A stretch of 64,000 bases of DNA from Methylobacillus sp. (lineage in GTDB: Bacteria > Pseudomonadota > Gammaproteobacteria > Burkholderiales > Methylophilaceae), in contig JAITML010000033.1 of the NCBI GenBank assembly GCA_031277395.1, forward strand, positions 1 through 64,000, given 5' to 3'. The translations under genes were made by a program, and so were the position numbers. A model generated the notes under the pieces. That model was not told the origin of the DNA, searched no databases, and saw only the letters and a program-made list of their open reading frames with translations. Below, in pieces: positions 36,670 through 46,211 of the stretch. Numbering within the stretch: the stretch's first letter is position 1; each line of letters starts with the position of its first letter.

Positions 36670-37925
36670 GGCAGGCGGCTTTTATCGCGCTGGCAATGGC
36701 GCTCGGCTGCGCTCCCGCCTGCGCCGCTGAAATCACCGTGCAGCCTGGAGCATCCATCGCGGCGGCGATCACCGGAGCGGCGCCCGGTGACACGATACGG
36801 GTAGAGCGCGGGTATTATCGCGAACGTCTTGTGATCGACAAGCCGCTCACGCTCAAGGGCCTTGATCGGCCCACGCTCGACGGCGAACTCAAGGACGATG
36901 TGATTCGCATCAAATCGCCTGATGTCATCATCGAAGGTTTTATCGTGCGCAACAGCGGGAACAACCTCACGGCGCAGAACGCGGGCATCTATATTGAACC
37001 GCGCAGCGACCGGGTGATCGTGCGCGACAATGTCATCAACAACACGCTGTTCGGTCTCTGGATCGAAAAAGCGAATTACGCGCAGGTGCTCGACAACAAC
37101 ATCACCGGCATGCGCGATCTGGCTTCGGCGCAGCGCGGCAACGGCATCCTGCTCTACAATTCGCATCATGCGATCATCGCGGGCAACGAGATCAGTTTCA
37201 CGCGCGACGGCATCTATGTGGATGTCTCCGACCACGCGGTGTTTCGCGGCAACCGTCTGCATCACCTGCGCTATGGAACGCACTACATGAACTCCAACCA
37301 CAACCTGTGGGAGAACAACGAGAGCTATCTCAATCGCGGCGGCCTCGCGCTCATGGAGGTGCGCAGCCTGATCGTGCGCAACAACCGCGCCTGGGGCAAT
37401 TCCGATCACGGCATCATGTTGCGCACGATTCAGGATTCGGTCATCGAGAACAATATCGTCGCGGGCAATGCGCGCGGTTTTTTCATCTACGACGCGGAAT
37501 ACAATACGCTCAAGGGCAATCTCATTATTGACAACCGTGTCGGCGTACATCTGTGGGCCGGCTCCATTCACAACGATGTTGAAGGCAACGATATCATTCA
37601 TAACCGCGAGCAGATACGCTACGTGGCGAGCCGCGACGAACAATGGGGCGGCAAGACCGGCAATTACTGGAGCAACTATCTCGGCTGGGATCGCAACGGT
37701 GACGGCATCGGAGACGTGCCCTACGAGGCGAGTGATCTGGTGGATCGTCTTACCTGGAAATATCCGGCGTTCAAATTGCTGCTGAACAGCCCCGCAGTGC
37801 AGACCTTGCGTCTGGTCTCGCGCCAGTTTCCGCTGCTGCGCGCTACCAGCGTGGTGGACCAGCATCCGCGCATGCGTCCGTTCAATACTGATTGGAGGGA
37901 ATGGATTGGCAAGCAACGCCATTGA
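36666..37925 (+). CDS. nosD: NosD, periplasmic copper-chaperone-dependent maturation protein
   Basis: Needed with NosF and NosY to build the CuZ site of NosZ. The 419-residue precursor has a Sec signal peptide (1-21, cleavage CAA-EI) and a right-handed beta-helix made of repeated NosD/CASH motifs, such as GIYIEPRSDRVIVRDN, NAHGI-like turns and GLWIEKANYAQVLDN. The ATG at 36666 overlaps the nosR stop by four bases; an upstream reading inside nosR is rejected because it lacks the signal peptide at its start. The nosF start lies inside its 3' end. Confidence 0.95.
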   Translation: MRQAAFIALAMALGCAPACAAEITVQPGASIAAAITGAAPGDTIRVERGYYRERLVIDKPLTLKGLDRPTLDGELKDDVIRIKSPDVIIEGFIVRNSGNNLTAQNAGIYIEPRSDRVIVRDNVINNTLFGLWIEKANYAQVLDNNITGMRDLASAQRGNGILLYNSHHAIIAGNEISFTRDGIYVDVSDHAVFRGNRLHHLRYGTHYMNSNHNLWENNESYLNRGGLALMEVRSLIVRNNRAWGNSDHGIMLRTIQDSVIENNIVAGNARGFFIYDAEYNTLKGNLIIDNRVGVHLWAGSIHNDVEGNDIIHNREQIRYVASRDEQWGGKTGNYWSNYLGWDRNGDGIGDVPYEASDLVDRLTWKYPAFKLLLNSPAVQTLRLVSRQFPLLRATSVVDQHPRMRPFNTDWREWIGKQRH

Positions 37926-38811
37926 AATCCGTGAGGTTTCACGCCGCTTCGGCCCCGTGTGCGCGGTGGACGGAGTGAGCCTGGATATTTTCGAAGGCGA
38001 AACGCTGGGTCTTATCGGGCATAACGGCGCGGGCAAGAGCACGCTGTTCAAGATGATGCTGGGACTGATTCCGCCTTCCTCCGGCCAGATACTTATTCAG
38101 GGCACACAGGTTCACGGCGCGGCTTTTCGCGCCCTGCGCCGCGCCATCGGTTATCTGCCGGAAAATCTTGCATTCTACGAAAACCTCACCGGTCTTGAAA
38201 CGCTGCGTTTCTTCGCGCGGCTCAAAGGCTGCGGTCAGGAACAATGCATGGCGCTGCTCAAAAAACTCGGCCTCGAACACGCGGCGAACCGGCGCGTGGA
38301 CGGTTATTCCAAAGGCATGCGTCAGCGCCTCGGTTTCGCTCAGGCGTTGCTTGGCAGCCCGCGCATTTTGTTTCTCGACGAGCCGACCAACGGGCTCGAT
38401 CCAGAAGGCATACGCGAGTTTTACGACATTCTCGGAGAACTCAAGCAGACCGGCGTCACGGTCATCATTACTTCGCACATTTTGTTTGAGATTCAGGAGC
38501 GCGTGCAACGCCTCGCGGTCATGAAATCCGGCAAGCTGCACGCGCTTGGCACGGTGCAACAGTTGCGCGAGGAAGTGAATCTGCCGCTGACGGTTCATCT
38601 GCGCCTCTCCGGTTCGCCGCAGCGCGTGCGGGATGCGCTTGCAGGCATACCGCTTGAAAGTCTGGAAGCGCAGGACGGGCATGTGATGATTCGTTGCATG
38701 CATCAGCACAGAATGGAACTGCTGCGCCGTCTTTACGCGCTGGAAGGGTTGGACGACATCACCGTGCGCGAGCCTTCGCTCGAAGACATCTTTCTGGGGT
38801 ACGCGGCATGA
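37906..38811 (+). CDS. nosF: NosF, ABC transporter ATPase for N2O reductase maturation
   Basis: Cytoplasmic ATPase partner of the NosY permease and NosD. The 301-residue protein has Walker A GHNGAGKST (near residue 40), signature YSKGMRQRLGFAQ, Walker B ILFLDEPTNGLDP and the switch His in ITSHI. The TTG start at 37906 is set by GGAGGGA at 37894-37900; it overlaps nosD by 20 bp. Together with nosY it forms the NosFY transporter, thought to move a sulfur species for CuZ. Confidence 0.95.
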   Translation: MASNAIEIREVSRRFGPVCAVDGVSLDIFEGETLGLIGHNGAGKSTLFKMMLGLIPPSSGQILIQGTQVHGAAFRALRRAIGYLPENLAFYENLTGLETLRFFARLKGCGQEQCMALLKKLGLEHAANRRVDGYSKGMRQRLGFAQALLGSPRILFLDEPTNGLDPEGIREFYDILGELKQTGVTVIITSHILFEIQERVQRLAVMKSGKLHALGTVQQLREEVNLPLTVHLRLSGSPQRVRDALAGIPLESLEAQDGHVMIRCMHQHRMELLRRLYALEGLDDITVREPSLEDIFLGYAA

Positions 38812-38844
38812 AAATATTTTGGCAACTTTGCCGAGGACAGCGGC

Positions 38845-39660
38845 ATGCTTGAAGCGAAACAGATACGCACGGTTACCGCCAAGGAATTTCGCGACCGCAT
38901 CCGTAATCGCTGGGTGATCGCGGTGGCGATCATCTTTACGCTGTTCGCCCTCGCCATCGTCTATTTCGGCGCGGCGCAACAGGGTGAGGTCGGCTTCCGC
39001 AACATCGAACTCACCATCGCGAGTCTTGTGAGTCTCGTGATCTATTTAATTCCGCTCATCGCACTCATCCTCGGCTACGACGCGATTGTGGGCGAACGCG
39101 AGCGTGGCTCGCTTGATCTGCTGCTGTCCATGCCTATCACGCGACTCGAATTGCTGCTCGGCAAGTTCCTCGGCCTGTCGCTCGCGCTCACTTGCTCCAC
39201 GCTGCTCGGCTTCGGTCTGGTCGGCCTGTTGCTCGCAGGCCAGACGGACGCCGAGGCGCTCTATCACTACGCGGGTTTCATGTTCAGCGCGATTCTGCTT
39301 GGCTTGGTGTTTCTCAGCCTCGCGGTTATGGTTTCGGTGCTCGCGCGTGACCGCGCGCGAGCGAGCGGCGCCGCGATCGGAGTATGGTTTTTGTTCGTGC
39401 TGGTGTACGACCTCATCCTGCTCGGCGTGCTGGTGCTCTCCGGCGGAGAATTCGGAGAGGACCTGTTCCCGCTGCTGCTGCTGTTCAATCCGGCGGATAT
39501 TTTCCGTTTGCTCAACATCTTCAGTCTGGAAGATCTCAAAACTTTCTACGGGCTGGCCACTGTATTTCCGGCCAGCCTGTCCAACCCCTGGCTGCTGGGT
39601 AGCATGATGGTTGCATGGATTATCGCCCCGCTCGCCGTCGCTCAATGGAGATTCAAATGA
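38845..39660 (+). CDS. nosY: NosY, ABC transporter permease for N2O reductase maturation
   Basis: A 271-residue membrane protein with six predicted helices (about 26-46, 58-78, 104-128, 138-158, 172-195 and 245-265), of the ABC-2 permease type. The family motif YDAIVGERERGSLDLLLSMPITR (residues 79-101 region) contacts NosF. It starts 33 bp after nosF and overlaps nosL by four bases (ATGA). Confidence 0.95.
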   Translation: MLEAKQIRTVTAKEFRDRIRNRWVIAVAIIFTLFALAIVYFGAAQQGEVGFRNIELTIASLVSLVIYLIPLIALILGYDAIVGERERGSLDLLLSMPITRLELLLGKFLGLSLALTCSTLLGFGLVGLLLAGQTDAEALYHYAGFMFSAILLGLVFLSLAVMVSVLARDRARASGAAIGVWFLFVLVYDLILLGVLVLSGGEFGEDLFPLLLLFNPADIFRLLNIFSLEDLKTFYGLATVFPASLSNPWLLGSMMVAWIIAPLAVAQWRFK

Positions 39661-40166
39661 CCTTGATACGCCTCGTTCCCGCGCTCGTACTCGCCATCCT
39701 CGTCACCGCTTGCGGCAAACCTGAAACCACGGCGGTCGAACCGCTCGCGATACAGTCGGGCACAGCCTGCTCGCTGGACGGGATGATACTCGCCGACTTT
39801 CCCGGCCCCAAGGCGCAGATTCATTATGCGAGCGGCGAACCTGATTTCTTCTGTGACACGATGGAGATGTTCTCCATTTATCTGCAACCGGAACAGCAAA
39901 AACGCATCACCGGCATCTTCACGCAGGACATGGCCAAGGAAAACTGGGACAAGCCCGAAGGACACTGGATAGATGCAAAACAGGCGTGGTTCGTGGTCGG
40001 CAGCAGCCGGCAAGGATCCATGGGACACACCATTGCCTCGTTTGCCGAACGCGCGGATGCCGATGCCTTTGCTACGCAGTATGGCGGCAAGGTATACGCA
40101 TTCAGCGAGATCACCCCGGATATCGCCGATCTCACCGGCGGCGCCAACCACGACGAACATATGTAA
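39657..40166 (+). CDS. nosL: NosL, copper-binding lipoprotein chaperone
   Basis: Outer-membrane lipoprotein that carries Cu(I) to apo-NosZ. The 169-residue precursor has the lipobox VTAC (Cys19). Metal-binding candidates are Cys and Met in SGTACSLDGM and the methionine pair in CDTMEMF. The start is ATG at 39657 with GGAG seven bases upstream, overlapping the nosY stop; earlier in-frame codons would put charged residues before the signal peptide. Last gene of the nos group; a palindromic repeat follows. Confidence 0.93.
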   Translation: MTLIRLVPALVLAILVTACGKPETTAVEPLAIQSGTACSLDGMILADFPGPKAQIHYASGEPDFFCDTMEMFSIYLQPEQQKRITGIFTQDMAKENWDKPEGHWIDAKQAWFVVGSSRQGSMGHTIASFAERADADAFATQYGGKVYAFSEITPDIADLTGGANHDEHM

Positions 40167-40186
40167 TCAGGAATCAGGTTTCGGGG

Positions 40187-40246
40187 ATCAGGAATCAGTA
40201 TCGTGCGGCTGTGCCGCACGGACTTTTGGTTTTGCTGATCCCTGAT
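40187..40246. repeat. Palindromic repeat element after nosL
   Basis: Outer arms ATCAGGAATCAG (40187-40198) and CTGATCCCTGAT (40235-40246) are complementary at 11 of 12 positions and enclose a perfect 8-bp hairpin CGTGCGGC (40202-40209) and GCCGCACG (40213-40220) with loop TGT. The core and the right arm match the element after rimO (28302-28379). Confidence 0.75.
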
Positions 40247-40320
40247 ACGCTGGAAGTCGAAAATGCTGAGGGTGATTAACTTCATCCAAGCCATCCCGAG
40301 ATTGCGGTAAAATTTACCCC

Positions 40321-43300
40321 ATGTCCTCCCCCGTTTTTATCCATCTGCGTTGTCACAGCGAGTTTTCCGTCGTGGATGGCATGGTGCGTATCAACGATTA
40401 CGTCAAACGCGCCGTGAGCGACCAAATGCCTGCGCTCGCGCTCACTGATCTTTCCAATCTGTTCGGTGCGGTGAAGTTTTACAAGGCGGCGCGAGAAAAG
40501 GGTGTCAAGGCGATTCTCGGCGCGGATGTATGGTTGGAGAATGAGGGCAATCGCGATCAGCCATATCGGGCGTTGCTGCTGTGTCAAAATCATGCGGGTT
40601 ATTTGCGCTTGTGCGAACTCGTGTCGCGCGCGTTTCTCGAAAACCAGCATCGTGGGCGCGCGGAGATCCGGCGCGAGTGGATTTCCGCAGGCGGCAGCGA
40701 GGGGCTTATCCTGTTGTCTGGCGCGATGATGGGCGACATCGGGCAGGCATTGTTGCAGGAGAATATGGCGCTTGCCGAAACGCTTGCGCGACAATGGAAT
40801 CAACTCTTCCCCAACCGTTTTTATATTGAGCTGCAACGTGCAGGACAGCCGCAGCAGAAAGTCTATATCGCGCGCGCGCTTGATCTTGCGGGGCGTTTGC
40901 ACATTCCCGTGGTGGCGACGCATCCGATCCAGTTTCTCGATCCCGAAGATTACAAGGCGCACGAGGCGCGCGTCTGCATCGCCGAAGGCTATGTGCTCGC
41001 CGACCGTCGCCGTCCGCGTCATTTTACCGAGCAACAATATTTTCATGCGCAGACCGAAATGGCGGAGTTGTTCGCGGATATTCCCGAGGCGCTCGCCAAC
41101 AGCGTCGAAATCGCCAAGCGTTGCAATCTCACGCTCACACTCGGCAAAAATTATCTGCCGCAATTTCCCACGCCGAATAACGAAAGTCTGGATGACTATC
41201 TCGCTACGCAGGCGCATATCGGCTTGAAACAACGGCTGGAAGTGTTGTATCCCGATGCACAGGTGCGCGAGAGCAAACGCGCGGAATATGAACAGCGGCT
41301 TGATTTCGAGGTCGGCATCATTTCGCAGATGGGTTTTGCGGGTTACTTTCTCATTGTGGCGGACTTCATCAACTGGGCCAAAAACAATGGCGTTCCGGTC
41401 GGGCCGGGGCGCGGTTCAGGAGCTGGCTCGCTGGTGGCTTACAGCCTCGGCATCACCGATCTCGATCCGCTGCGCTACAACCTGCTGTTCGAGCGTTTTT
41501 TGAATCCCGAGCGTGTATCCATGCCTGACTTCGACATTGATTTCTGTCAGGAAGGGCGTGACCGCGTGATTGAGTATGTGCGCCACAAATATGGTCTCGA
41601 CGCGGTTTCGCAGATCGCCACCTTCGGCACCATGGCGGCCAAGGCGGTCATACGCGACGTCGGTCGCGTGCTTGATCTGCCGTTTAATTTTGTTGATGGC
41701 ATCGCCAAACTCATACCCAATGAACTCGGAATTTCGCTTTCCGACGCGCTCGAAAAAGAACCGCAGCTCGCGGAGCGGCGTGCGCAGGAAGAAGAAGTGC
41801 GCGAATTGCTGGAGCTGGCGTTGCGGCTTGAGGGCCTCACGCGCAACATCGGCATGCACGCAGGCGGCGTGCTAATTTCTCCCGGCAAGATTACCGATTT
41901 CTCGCCTGTGTATTGCCAGCCCGGCGGTGAGAACGTCATCAGTCAATATGACAAGGATGATGTGGAATTGGTCGGCCTCGTGAAGTTCGACTTTCTCGGC
42001 TTGCGCACGCTGACCATACTCGACATGGCGCTTGCCGATGTCAATGCGCAACGCGCGTCACAAGGGCTGGAGCCGCTGGCGTTTGAAACTTTGCCGCTCG
42101 ACGACAAGCCCACTTTCGATCTGCTCAAGGCGGCGAATACCACCGCCGTGTTCCAGTTGGAATCGCGCGGCATGAAGGATATGCTCAAGCAGGCTGCGCC
42201 TGATGTGTTCGAGGATGTCATCGCACTGGTCGCGCTGTACCGGCCCGGCCCCATGGATCTGATTCCCGATTTCTGCCGCCGCAAACACGGCAGGCAAAAA
42301 GTGGAATACCCGCATCCCGTGACCGTGTCCATCCTCAAGGAAACCTACGGCATCATGGTGTATCAGGAACAGGTGATGCAGATCGCGCAGGTGGTCGCGG
42401 GCTACAGTCTCGGCGGCGCGGACATGCTGCGGCGCGCGATGGGCAAGAAAAAGCCCGAGGAGATGGCGCAACAACGTGCGGTATTCGTTGAAGGCTCACA
42501 GAAAAACGGTACCCGTCCCAAAGACGCCGAATTTTTGTTTGACCTCATGGAAAAATTCGCAAGCTACGGCTTCAACAAGTCGCACGCGGCGGCCTATGCA
42601 CTCGTGGCCTATCACACGGCTTATCTCAAAAAACATTATCCGGCGGCCTTTCTTGCCGCAACCATGTCGGCGGACATGAACAACACCGACAACATCCACG
42701 TCTTCCACGATGATTGCATTGCCAACGGCGTTGAAGTGCTCGCGCCCGACATCAATCGTAGCGCCTACCGTTTCCGTCCGCTCGACGACAAGCATGTTTT
42801 ATATGGCCTCGGCGCGATCAAGGGCACGGGTGAAGCGGCGGTGGAAGTGATACTCGCCGCGCGCGAACAAGACGGGCCATTCAAGGATTTGTTCGATTTT
42901 TGCCAGCGCCTCGATCTGCGCAAGGTAAATCGCCGCGTGATCGAGTCGCTCATACGCGCGGGCGCATTCGATCAACTGGAACCCAATCGCGCGGCGTTGC
43001 TCGCCGGTGTCGGCATGGCGATAGAAGCGGCAGAGCAGAGCGGGGCAGCGAGCGGACAAAACAGCTTGTTCGGCGGAATGCCGGAAGTGGTGCAACACAA
43101 ATTACCCGCTGCGCCGTGCTGGTCGGAGCAGGACAAATTGCAGCACGAAAAAATCGCGCTCGGCTATTACTTTAGCGGCCATCCGTATGCTGCGTATCGA
43201 AAGGAGTTGTCTGCCTTTGTGCGTACCAGCCTCGCGGCCTTGAAACCGCAGGAACAGCCGCAACTGCTGGCCGGTATCGTGGTCGGCTTGCGCGCGCGCA

Positions 43301-43767
43301 TGAGCAGTCGTGGCAAAATGGCTTTCGTAACGATAGATGACGGCAGCGCGCAGATCGAAGTGATGGTGGGCAGCGAACTTTTGATCGCGCGCGCCGCACT
43401 GCTCAAGGAAGACCAGTTGCTGTTCGTCGAAGGCAAGGTCAGCAACGACGATTTCAGTGGCGGTTTGCGCGTCAATGCGCGGCGTTTGTTCGACATCGTC
43501 GCCGCGCGAGGCGCATATGCGAGCCTGCTCAAGATTTCCTGCAACGGGCAGGCGGATGCGCGCAAACTGGGTGAATTGCTTGCGCCGTATCGCCGGGAAG
43601 CCACCGAAGAAATTTCCGGCTGTCGCGTGCAAATCAACTACCGCAATGCCGACGCGCATTGTGAACTCGCGCTTGGCGACTGCTGGCGCGTGGAACTGCG
43701 CGATGAACTGCTCAACGGCCTGCGCGCATGGCTTTCCGAAGAAAACGTGAAAATCCTGTATCATTGA
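40321..43767 (+). CDS. dnaE: DNA polymerase III subunit alpha
   Basis: Replicative polymerase. The 1148-residue protein, the usual DnaE length, has an N-terminal PHP domain (FIHLRCHSEFSVVDGM, about 1-280), the polymerase palm with the catalytic aspartates in PDFDIDF (near residue 400), the fingers and thumb with GPGRGSGAGSLVAY, a helix-hairpin-helix region and an OB-fold (about 985-1075). The PHP metal ligands are partly replaced, as in most proteobacterial DnaE. It lies 43 bp before accA, as in E. coli and many Betaproteobacteria. Confidence 0.98.
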   Translation: MSSPVFIHLRCHSEFSVVDGMVRINDYVKRAVSDQMPALALTDLSNLFGAVKFYKAAREKGVKAILGADVWLENEGNRDQPYRALLLCQNHAGYLRLCELVSRAFLENQHRGRAEIRREWISAGGSEGLILLSGAMMGDIGQALLQENMALAETLARQWNQLFPNRFYIELQRAGQPQQKVYIARALDLAGRLHIPVVATHPIQFLDPEDYKAHEARVCIAEGYVLADRRRPRHFTEQQYFHAQTEMAELFADIPEALANSVEIAKRCNLTLTLGKNYLPQFPTPNNESLDDYLATQAHIGLKQRLEVLYPDAQVRESKRAEYEQRLDFEVGIISQMGFAGYFLIVADFINWAKNNGVPVGPGRGSGAGSLVAYSLGITDLDPLRYNLLFERFLNPERVSMPDFDIDFCQEGRDRVIEYVRHKYGLDAVSQIATFGTMAAKAVIRDVGRVLDLPFNFVDGIAKLIPNELGISLSDALEKEPQLAERRAQEEEVRELLELALRLEGLTRNIGMHAGGVLISPGKITDFSPVYCQPGGENVISQYDKDDVELVGLVKFDFLGLRTLTILDMALADVNAQRASQGLEPLAFETLPLDDKPTFDLLKAANTTAVFQLESRGMKDMLKQAAPDVFEDVIALVALYRPGPMDLIPDFCRRKHGRQKVEYPHPVTVSILKETYGIMVYQEQVMQIAQVVAGYSLGGADMLRRAMGKKKPEEMAQQRAVFVEGSQKNGTRPKDAEFLFDLMEKFASYGFNKSHAAAYALVAYHTAYLKKHYPAAFLAATMSADMNNTDNIHVFHDDCIANGVEVLAPDINRSAYRFRPLDDKHVLYGLGAIKGTGEAAVEVILAAREQDGPFKDLFDFCQRLDLRKVNRRVIESLIRAGAFDQLEPNRAALLAGVGMAIEAAEQSGAASGQNSLFGGMPEVVQHKLPAAPCWSEQDKLQHEKIALGYYFSGHPYAAYRKELSAFVRTSLAALKPQEQPQLLAGIVVGLRARMSSRGKMAFVTIDDGSAQIEVMVGSELLIARAALLKEDQLLFVEGKVSNDDFSGGLRVNARRLFDIVAARGAYASLLKISCNGQADARKLGELLAPYRREATEEISGCRVQINYRNADAHCELALGDCWRVELRDELLNGLRAWLSEENVKILYH

Positions 43768-43810
43768 ACGCCATCAGTTTCCCCACAAAACCTTGTGACC
43801 TATTGCGCTT

Positions 43811-44779
43811 ATGAAAACCAGCTTTCTGGATTTTGAACAACCCATCGCCGAGCTTGAGGCGAAAATCGAAGAACTGCGCTATGTGCAGGATGATTCCGCG
43901 CTGGATATTTCCGAGGAAATCGAGCGGCTGCAAAAAAAGAGTCAGACGCTGACCAAGAGCATTTACAGCAAGCTGGGCGCGTGGCAGATTTCGCAGGTGT
44001 CACGCCATCCGCAGCGGCCTTACACGCTGGATTACATCAACGAACTGTTCACCGATTTTGAGGAATTGCACGGCGACCGCGCGTATGCGGATGATCCGGC
44101 CATCGTTGGCGGCATGGCGCGTTTCGAGGGCCAGCCGGTGATGGTGATCGGCCATCAGAAAGGTCGCGACACCAAGGAAAAAATTTATCGCAATTTCGGT
44201 ATGCCGCGCCCGGAAGGCTATCGCAAGGCATTGCGCTTGTTTCATCTCGCCGAAAAATTCAAATTACCCATCATCACCTTCATCGACACGCCAGGCGCCT
44301 ATCCCGGCATAGGCGCGGAAGAGCGCGGTCAATCGGAAGCGATCGCGCGCAATCTGTATGTGATGGCCGAACTGGAAACGCCCATCATCGGCGTCATCAT
44401 AGGCGAAGGCGGCTCCGGCGGCGCATTGGCATTGGGTGTAGTCGATCATCTCATGATGCTGCAATATTCCACCTACTCCGTGATTTCGCCGGAAGGCTGC
44501 GCTTCCATTTTGTGGAAGAGCGCGGATAAGGCGCCGGAAGCTGCAGAAACGCTCGCAATCACCGCCAATCGCCTCAAGACCTTGGGGCTGGTTGATCGTA
44601 TCGTCAACGAACCGCTGGGCGGCGCGCACCGCGAGCCGGAGGCGATGATGCAGACCTTGCGCCGCACTCTTCAGGATGAGCTGGAAACCTTGAAGGTTAA
44701 ATCCACCGCTCATTTGCTCGAAGCGCGTCTGGATCGCCTCATGAGCTATGGCAAGTTCAAAGAAGCCACGGCCAAGTGA
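43811..44779 (+). CDS. accA: Acetyl-CoA carboxylase carboxyltransferase subunit alpha
   Basis: Partner of AccD. The 322-residue protein has an N-terminal helical segment ([17 protein letters not shown]) and a crotonase fold with [18 protein letters not shown] and [13 protein letters not shown], the motifs of the carboxybiotin and oxyanion sites. It overlaps tilS by 32 bases, an unusually long overlap that follows from using the ATG at 44748 for tilS. Confidence 0.97.
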   Translation: MKTSFLDFEQPIAELEAKIEELRYVQDDSALDISEEIERLQKKSQTLTKSIYSKLGAWQISQVSRHPQRPYTLDYINELFTDFEELHGDRAYADDPAIVGGMARFEGQPVMVIGHQKGRDTKEKIYRNFGMPRPEGYRKALRLFHLAEKFKLPIITFIDTPGAYPGIGAEERGQSEAIARNLYVMAELETPIIGVIIGEGGSGGALALGVVDHLMMLQYSTYSVISPEGCASILWKSADKAPEAAETLAITANRLKTLGLVDRIVNEPLGGAHREPEAMMQTLRRTLQDELETLKVKSTAHLLEARLDRLMSYGKFKEATAK

Positions 44780-46124
44780 GCTGTCGCAACGTCTGAAGCA
44801 ATTCCTCGACGCGCACGTTCGTCCCAATCAAACCCTGCTCATCGGCCTCTCAGGTGGGCTTGATTCCTGCGTGTTGCTGCACCTGCTGGTTGCGGCACGC
44901 GCGCAATATTCCTTGCATCTAAAAGCCGTGCACGTCAATCACGGCATCAGCCCGCACGCACGAAACTGGGCGCAATTTTGCGCGGATTTATGTGTGGCGA
45001 ATAATGTTCCGTTTGTGACCGAGACCGTCAATGTGCCGCGCGACAGCGGCCTCGGCATAGAAGCCGCCGCGCGCGAGGCACGCTATGCAGCGTTGCTGCA
45101 ACACAAAGCCGACGCACTCGTACTCGCGCACCATCGCGACGATCAGGCGGAAACTGTGTTGTTGCAATTGCTGCGTGGTTCCGGCGTCAAGGGTTTGGCC
45201 GCGATGCCCGCCGTTGCCGATCTCAACGGCCTGTCTGTGCTGCGTCCCTTGCTGGATATTCCGCGCAAGGAGCTGGAAGCCTACGCGCAAATCCATGATC
45301 TCAATTGGATAGAAGACGAAAGCAATCTCGACCTCGCTTATGACCGGAATTTTTTGCGCCATCACGTACTGCCGGAAATCGAACAGCGTTTTCCCGCAGC
45401 AAAAACCACGCTTGCGCGCAGCGCCGGACATTTTGCTGAAGCTGCGAATTTGCTGGATGAAATCGCAGAGGAAGATGCGGTGCATTATATCGACGACGCC
45501 GGTCTCAAGATTGCAGCATTGCGCGATCTTTCTCCCGCGCGTGGCTGCAATCTGCTGCGCTACTGGCTCGCGCACCATTTGCCGGAGTTGCCCAGCACGC
45601 GTCGGTTGCGCGAGCTTTACCGCCAACTCCTCACTTCACGTTCCGATGCGCAACTATGTGTAACGGTCGGCAGCGGCGCGGTGCATCGTTATCGCGAGCA
45701 CGCCGTTTTCGTGAATTCTGCAGATAGAGATGAGCTTGCAAGCCTCAACAACGAATCGAAATTGTGCTTGGTAGCGTTGCGCTCACCCCAGCCTGCCGAG
45801 TTGCATCTGCCACACGGAACTCTGACTTTCACATGCCAAAAAGGACGCGGCTTGGCCGCGCACAAAATTCCCGATCACCTTGAAATTCGCATTCGTTCCG
45901 GCGGAGAATATTTTCGTCCGAATGCCAATCGTCCGACACGCAGCCTGCGCAATCTGCTGCAGGAGGCTGCCATCCCGCCGTGGCAACGCGCCATGCTTCC
46001 GCTGGTTTATGCGGGCGACCAGCTTGTCGCCATTCCCGGTATCGGCGTGGCGTGTGATTTGCAAGCCGCGCCGGACGAAGACGGTTGGATGATCGAATTT
46101 AAAAGAGATTTGCCGGCAGCCTGA
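44748..46124 (+). CDS. tilS: tRNA(Ile)-lysidine synthetase
   Basis: Converts cytidine 34 of the AUA-reading tRNA-Ile to lysidine. The 458-residue protein has the PP-loop ATP motif [12 protein letters not shown] (near residue 35), the [20 protein letters not shown] motif, and the TilS C-terminal domain (about 375-450, with [15 protein letters not shown]). The N-terminal reading begins inside accA; no other in-frame start sits close to the conserved [10 protein letters not shown], so some uncertainty of a few residues remains. Confidence 0.95.
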   Translation: MASSKKPRPSELSQRLKQFLDAHVRPNQTLLIGLSGGLDSCVLLHLLVAARAQYSLHLKAVHVNHGISPHARNWAQFCADLCVANNVPFVTETVNVPRDSGLGIEAAAREARYAALLQHKADALVLAHHRDDQAETVLLQLLRGSGVKGLAAMPAVADLNGLSVLRPLLDIPRKELEAYAQIHDLNWIEDESNLDLAYDRNFLRHHVLPEIEQRFPAAKTTLARSAGHFAEAANLLDEIAEEDAVHYIDDAGLKIAALRDLSPARGCNLLRYWLAHHLPELPSTRRLRELYRQLLTSRSDAQLCVTVGSGAVHRYREHAVFVNSADRDELASLNNESKLCLVALRSPQPAELHLPHGTLTFTCQKGRGLAAHKIPDHLEIRIRSGGEYFRPNANRPTRSLRNLLQEAAIPPWQRAMLPLVYAGDQLVAIPGIGVACDLQAAPDEDGWMIEFKRDLPAA

Positions 46125-46211
46125 TAAACTGTGTGTCAGTGCGAGTACACGCCACTCATACCTTAAGCAATCTTCCGACGCAGCCGCAGAATCAACAGGA
46201 GTATTTTCAGC